Source of the DNA: Trichomonas vaginalis G3
Taxonomy: Eukaryota; Parabasalia; Trichomonadida; Trichomonadidae
Assembly (NCBI RefSeq): GCF_026262505.1
Contig: NC_067203.1
Span: forward strand, 27,075,411 to 27,139,410
Direction: 5' to 3'
DNA length: 64,000 nucleotides
Shown: positions 60,064 through 64,000 of the stretch, one piece after another
Numbering within the stretch: position 1 is the first letter of the stretch
Layout of the letters: every line of letters begins with the position of its first letter
Position numbers and translations under genes: made by a program
The notes under the pieces: model-generated
What the model was told of the DNA's origin: nothing
Seen by the model: only the letters and a program-made list of their open reading frames with translations
Database searches by the model: none

Positions 60064-60305
60064 GACGAATGTTAAATTTGCTAGACATGGGGGAGTTGTC
60101 TGCAAAGTTTTAGCTCTTATCTCTAACAAAAAATTAATTTTTAAAAAAAAGACCGAATACGTTTCACAGCGAGAAAAAAATAAAAGGCAAAATAGAATTT
60201 TCTAGACATAAAGAAGTTGTTTACCGAGTTTTAGCTCTTATCTCTAACAAAAAATTAATTTTTAAAAAAATGACCGAATACGTTTCACAGCGAGAAAAAA
60301 ATAAA
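60064..60305 (+). repeat. 121 bp tandem duplication
   Basis: Two consecutive copies with a period of 121 bp (60064-60184 and 60185-60305). The 3' three quarters are nearly identical (TTTTAGCTCTTATCTCTAAC; ACCGAATACGTTTCACAGCG) and the 5' parts diverge by several substitutions. Confidence 0.85.
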
Positions 60306-60473
60306 ACTGTACACTGATTTTCATTTTCATTTCAGTCACTTTACTTATTATTTTTTCTTTTTTTCATTTTAATTATAAATTATTTCATAATACGTTTATT
60401 TACGTTACCATTTTCTTTATTCTTTTGAATTCCATACTAGACACTTATAGAATATTTTGATTGTTAACGTACT

Positions 60474-60478
60474 TCATT
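60474..60478 (+). promoter_or_regulatory. Initiator-like motif TCATT
   Basis: Exact consensus match with the presumptive +1 adenine at 60476, only 6 bases before the ATG at 60482. Confidence 0.5.
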
Positions 60479-60481
60479 AGA

Positions 60482-61165
60482 ATGAATCCTTACAAAGGGT
60501 ATGTCGATCGAATTTACCTAATTGGTATTTCCAATCAGATTGAAGAAGGTAAAATGGCATGGGAAGAAGCTTGCACCCATGTTCCCATCGCCCCAACCCT
60601 TCAATCAAATGATTTCAAATATTTAGATGTTTCAAAATCTTTTTTACAAAATCAATTTAGCTTACAGAATATCCCATTGCCTAAAGGCAAGAAAGGTCGT
60701 AGGGTCAATCCCTACGACCAAATCAAAGCTCTTGCTGTGATACATGACCACTGGGCCTTTCCCTGTGGTCAAACAAAACAATGGAAACGTTTGAAATTAG
60801 AACAAATTGATGTGTCTTATAGAGAAGTACGCAGATACTTCAAAGAAAATCATTTCACCAAGACGCGATTAGAGCATGCCGGGCCAGAAACAGCAGTAAG
60901 ATATTGGGCGCTTTCACCCAATCTTATCTGGCACGCAGATGTTCATTATTTTAGGGGTGTTCGTGGCCAGTATATTTATGGCATAATCGACGATTTTAGC
61001 CGCAAAGTCCTAGCGTGTATACAAATACCAGATATGCTGGCAGCGACGACAGCGAACGTTGCGGCTTCCGCCTTCATTGAATTTGGCGCCCCTTATTGTT
61101 TCTGGACCGACAACGGTTCAGAAAATAGGGGCGCCTTTCAAGATCTACTTGATCTTTGGGGCGTC
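60482..61165 (+). pseudogene. RVE-type integrase gene, cut by the second Polinton
   Basis: About 228 residues survive. The N-terminus is helical (KMAWEEACTHVPIAPTLQSN), followed by a HTH-like basic region and a retroviral-type integrase core: LIWHADVHYFRGVRGQYIYG with the first Asp, IIDDFSRKVLACI, and CFWTDNGSENRGAFQDLL with the second Asp. The region with the third acidic residue lies beyond the insertion. Such integrase genes are frequent in trichomonad genomes as parts of mobile elements; the element family is not identifiable here. No long terminal repeats were seen. The Polinton enters right after the second Asp region. Confidence 0.75.
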
Positions 61166-61400
61166 AGTTAGTATGGTTATCTTGGGTACGGCGGCACTGC
61201 GTTCCACCTTACCCAACTTAACCTTAAATATTTACAAAACCGTCTGACACATAAATGACTTCACTAATGACTTCACTAACGACTTCACTAACATTTTCGC
61301 TAACGACTTCACTAATGAAAAAATAAACTTTCTCACTAACGTTCCCACTAATGTTCTCATTTACAAAAGTATTGCAGCGCTTCCCATTGCTGTGCTTCAC
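61166..61400 (+). repeat. Terminal repeat of second Polinton with 12 bp minisatellite
   Basis: Shares GTTAGTAT, TGGGTACGG, CTTAACCTTAAATATTTA and TTGCTGTGCTTCAC landmarks with the first element. Inside, GACTTCACTAAC-type units are expanded and interspersed with variants (about 61,254-61,355). The inner boundary is approximate. Confidence 0.7.
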
Positions 61401-61683
61401 ACAATAGTTCATATTCTTCAGTATCGCTGCTGTCACTCCAATCGTCAGAGTCAAAATCACTGTCAAAATAAATGTTAGTAAGTTTTGACAAAGCTAATGA
61501 AACACGCTTACCGTTTGTATCTATTGCTTTTATAAACTTTCCATTCTTCATTCCTTCATAAACGCTCAAACTAACTTTACCCTTTCTCCCTCGTATCTGA
61601 TAGAATGTATTTTCACGAGGAACGAAGAACAAATTCTTGAACTCATGACCGTTGTAGTTTGTTATCTCAATAGTTTTCGTCAT
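61357..61683 (-). CDS. Polinton accessory protein sharing a domain with the HNH endonuclease
   Basis: A 108-residue protein absent from this end of the first element. Residues about 15-70 (LFFVPRENTFYQIRGRKGKV, then NGKRVSLALSKLTN) resemble the C-terminal domain of the HNH endonuclease at 32,213-32,779 (YYYVPSEDVFYYFMGTQYRR, then EGRRTKLSIAKFKRDN). The C-terminus is acidic (DSDFDSDDWSDSSDTEEYE). It may be a stand-alone DNA-binding domain. The end of the gene lies in the terminal repeat. Confidence 0.5.
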   Translation of the reverse strand: MTKTIEITNYNGHEFKNLFFVPRENTFYQIRGRKGKVSLSVYEGMKNGKFIKAIDTNGKRVSLALSKLTNIYFDSDFDSDDWSDSSDTEEYELLCEAQQWEALQYFCK

Positions 61684-61833
61684 TTATATAAAATAAAATA
61701 AAAAATAAAATAAAAAATAAACTTAAAAATAAATGATATCACCACTCCCACACGTATGAAAACATCCATTTAAATTTAGGTGAAGTGGTGAGATCTCACC
61801 TCTTTTTTCACCTCTTTTTTCACCCTGTTGAAC

Positions 61834-62370
61834 TCATTGCTTTATAACTCTCTTCCTTGGTTTCTTTTTAGTTGCTTTCTTCACGTCTGTCTCCAACTTG
61901 ACTGTCTTTCTTCTTCGGCCGTAATGATACCAGTTACTTCCACCAGTCAATGGGTCAAATGGTCTTTCGTAAGGGTTTCCATACATTCCATAGGGACCAT
62001 ACGGAAGAACTACTGGTGGAAGTTGTGGAGAAGAAACATTTTCTTTAGTTCCATCGAATCTATTTAAATGCATTGTTTCACCTTTCATCTGGTCATTAAA
62101 GTCTTTTGCGTGTTTTGCAAACTCATCGTCCTTTCCTAAAGCATTTTCTGACTCAGTCGCAACCAAATTGGATGCTTTATTTATGAGCCCTATTTTATTT
62201 AATCTTAACTTCTTTGCAACCCAGCCTCCAATCTTTCCTTTATTTGCATCTAATGTCTTCGAAACCCTTCCTCCACTCATTTTATTTACTGCGTCATAAG
62301 CTCCAAGTGCTTTTGCTCCAAATGCTAATGCTTTTGTTCCCATTGCGCCTAAAGCTGCCCAAGCTACCAT
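61834..62370 (-). CDS. Basic, Gly/Ala- and Tyr-rich Polinton protein (copy 2)
   Basis: Identical protein of 178 residues to that at 48,368-48,904, in the opposite orientation. Unknown function. Confidence 0.55.
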   Translation of the reverse strand: MVAWAALGAMGTKALAFGAKALGAYDAVNKMSGGRVSKTLDANKGKIGGWVAKKLRLNKIGLINKASNLVATESENALGKDDEFAKHAKDFNDQMKGETMHLNRFDGTKENVSSPQLPPVVLPYGPYGMYGNPYERPFDPLTGGSNWYHYGRRRKTVKLETDVKKATKKKPRKRVIKQ

Positions 62371-62595
62371 TTACACCATATTAAAATCATCTCTCTTCAA
62401 TATTATCTCATAAAAGTTCTCGTTACTGGAGAAAGTCAATGAAACATAAGCGTTCTCACGGGCTTCGCCCTCACCGCTTTGCGGTCTATCTAACTTCTTT
62501 CTTATATCATCTATACGCTTCAAAATGTCTGAACAATTGCTAACATCTTCTACAACAGTTATTTCATCATGAATGACCTTCAAGAACAAGCTCAT
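62371..62595 (-). CDS. Small conserved Polinton protein (copy 2)
   Basis: 74 residues, one residue different from 48,143-48,367, in the same gapless arrangement with its neighbours. Confidence 0.5.
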   Translation of the reverse strand: MSLFLKVIHDEITVVEDVSNCSDILKRIDDIRKKLDRPQSGEGEARENAYVSLTFSSNENFYEIILKRDDFNMV

Positions 62596-63477
62596 TTAAT
62601 ATGCAATTAAAATCATCTCAATAATGAGTCCATCCTTTCCGTCTTTGGGTAGCACAACATCTTTCATTGAAGAAGGTTCGACAAGTCTTATGTTAAACTT
62701 ACTGACAAAGTTTGTTATACTATAATGCTTCGGCGGCGAATACATGTAGTTTGAAAGACATAATATAGATTCTTCAGCAAATTCACTTATACTGGATTTT
62801 ATAACAATGTTCTCACGAGACCAAATGCCACCAATTGACAATCTTGTAAGCAATCCTGCTGAGCCTTCAACTGTAAACGTCGATGGTAACATTCCACGAA
62901 GGTCATCTATTGACATCTTTGAGTCACTGAATTTAAAGATTTTCTTAAAGCAATCGTCATTATCTAACCATGCAATAGCTTTGAAGTTTTCATTCGAATA
63001 TACATCTGCTTCATTAAATGTAAATCCTGACTTCTTTGCAGAGATGACTTTAAAATCTATTGAGTTTGTTTCAAAATTATATGCTATGGTAACTTCTGAA
63101 GGTAATGGATGTCCTTCCGCAGTCAGTTGTTCTCTCACTACCATTTGAAGCTTTGTGTTAAAAACTTTCATGTCATCTCCTGTATCTAAGTTCACATACA
63201 CAGCAACAGGGAAACTATCTTGCTTCTTTGTTTCATCATTATATCTCAAAACATTAAAGTTCTTCAATAATATTGTTCTTCCTGCTGGAATACTTCGAAC
63301 CTGTCTGATTTCAATAGCTTTCTCACCTCCTACATACTCTACCCAGTGCCTTGGATATTCATAAGTATACTGACTTTCTTGAATTTTGGTAGGTTTCATC
63401 ATAACGTGTTCATAGTATATCTTTATACTCTTGTCAGTTAGACTCGGTGCTATGTTCTGAATATTTCTGACTTGCAT
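62596..63477 (-). CDS. Penton/minor capsid-like protein (copy 2)
   Basis: A 293-residue protein from the ATG at 63477, which lies 16 bases from the divergent ATPase start. Beta-rich, with YEYPRHWVEYVGGEKAIEI near the N-terminus and PPKHYSITNFVSKFNIRL plus LPKDGKDGLIIEMIL at the C-terminus. A penton or minor capsid role is inferred from beta-rich character and position. The open frame upstream of the ATG overlaps the ATPase gene and is not used. Confidence 0.5.
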   Translation of the reverse strand: MQVRNIQNIAPSLTDKSIKIYYEHVMMKPTKIQESQYTYEYPRHWVEYVGGEKAIEIRQVRSIPAGRTILLKNFNVLRYNDETKKQDSFPVAVYVNLDTGDDMKVFNTKLQMVVREQLTAEGHPLPSEVTIAYNFETNSIDFKVISAKKSGFTFNEADVYSNENFKAIAWLDNDDCFKKIFKFSDSKMSIDDLRGMLPSTFTVEGSAGLLTRLSIGGIWSRENIVIKSSISEFAEESILCLSNYMYSPPKHYSITNFVSKFNIRLVEPSSMKDVVLPKDGKDGLIIEMILIAY

Positions 63478-63493
63478 TTTTAATGGAGATAAA

Positions 63494-64000
63494 ATGAAGC
63501 ATTTAATACATGACGTAGATGAAGACATGAATGAAACTACAGACAAACTTAACTCTTCTCTCATTCTTCCTTTCAGTAAGGACTATGAGTTCTGTTCAAA
63601 TGGTGTTTATTTCTATTGTGGAAAGATGGGTTCAGGTAAGACATTTAACCTCATTCGTCATATACTCATAACAGAGCGTTTAGGAAACGACTCTTACTAT
63701 GACCAAATCATTATATCAGCAACTTCAGACTCTATGGATTCAACAGCGAAAACATTTTATGTCAAAAGTTCAAGCCTCTGTCGTTAAAGTTTCAGACAGT
63801 GAACTCATTGAATTTCTTCAACGTTACATTCGACGTAAGAGGAAATATTATGCCATTGTTGAATTTATACAGTCAGGAATGCAAAAGACTTCAGAAGAGA
63901 TGGAAAGAATTATTGACAAACACCACTTACGTCAATACTCAGGAGTTTACGATATGAAACGACTGACAAACTACATTCTATCAAAAACTTTCAAAATACC
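63494..64000 (+). pseudogene. Packaging ATPase of the second Polinton, partial
   Basis: Walker A (FYCGKMGSGKTFNL) is present and the sequence matches the ATPase of the first element closely. The gene runs past the end of the window and appears broken. Confidence 0.7.

Larger units (their letters stand above)
61166..64000. mobile_element. Second Maverick/Polinton, one end only, runs off the window
   Basis: Starts with AGTTAGTATGG, the same terminal repeat family as the first element but diverged, and continues with the same end genes in the same order: the 178-residue basic protein, the 74-residue protein, the penton-like gene and, divergently, the packaging ATPase. Coding identity with 46.5-48.9 kb of the first element is very high. 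It also has an extra 108-residue gene next to the terminal repeat. The other end is outside the window, so the target duplication cannot be checked. It appears partly broken (at least one break seen). Confidence 0.9.

Overview
The window is AT-rich nuclear DNA of a parabasalid protist, probably a trichomonad (Tritrichomonas- or Trichomonas-like). The evidence is dense short genes on both strands, an intron ending in the diagnostic ACTAACACACAG motif inside a DYRK-type kinase, TCA(C/T)(A/T) initiator-like motifs just upstream of several start codons, a BspA-like leucine-rich surface protein, and Maverick/Polinton, MULE and hAT-like elements. I cannot fix the species from the sequence alone.

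Layout. 1-7.9 kb: a pseudokinase, a GOST-type seven-pass membrane protein, a long AT-rich gap, an unknown (possibly winged-helix) protein and a BspA-like surface protein. 8.1-9.4 kb: a foldback repeat. 9.5-18.4 kb: compact host genes (PQ-loop transporter, tubulin tyrosine ligase-like enzyme, dymeclin-like Golgi protein, ubiquitin-like/UBA protein, Fis1-like tail-anchored protein, DYRK kinase with one intron). 18.7-21.0 kb: a non-autonomous DNA transposon with a second one nested in it. 21.2-26.3 kb: a large chromatin protein with chromodomain, degenerate CHD/SNF2 ATPase and C-terminal FYR domain. 26.5-27.4 kb: half a foldback copy and a G/C-rich hairpin island.

27,846-49,240 holds a 21.4 kb Maverick/Polinton with near-identical 349/361 bp terminal inverted repeats and a TGTCAAA target duplication. 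It landed in an hAT-like transposase gene whose halves flank it. It carries protein-primed DNA polymerase B, packaging ATPase, integrase, capsid-type genes, an HNH endonuclease, a primase-SF3 helicase bordered by GTCAC-rich repeats, and a fibre with a phage tail-collar-like end. It is a young fossil: polymerase and primase-helicase look whole, several other genes are broken (about ten breaks overall). A second copy of the same family starts at 61,166, inside an integrase gene, and runs off the window.

50.3-61.1 kb, between the Polintons: a MULE transposase that looks whole, a decayed amino-acid transporter, a PKA-like kinase, an alpha-helical repeat protein with an inferred 26-nt intron, a coiled-coil protein, an LRR protein and the interrupted integrase gene. 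The host genes cover signalling, membrane traffic, cytoskeleton modification, organelle division and chromatin, with no obvious shared pathway; the rest is layers of transposons inserted into one another.
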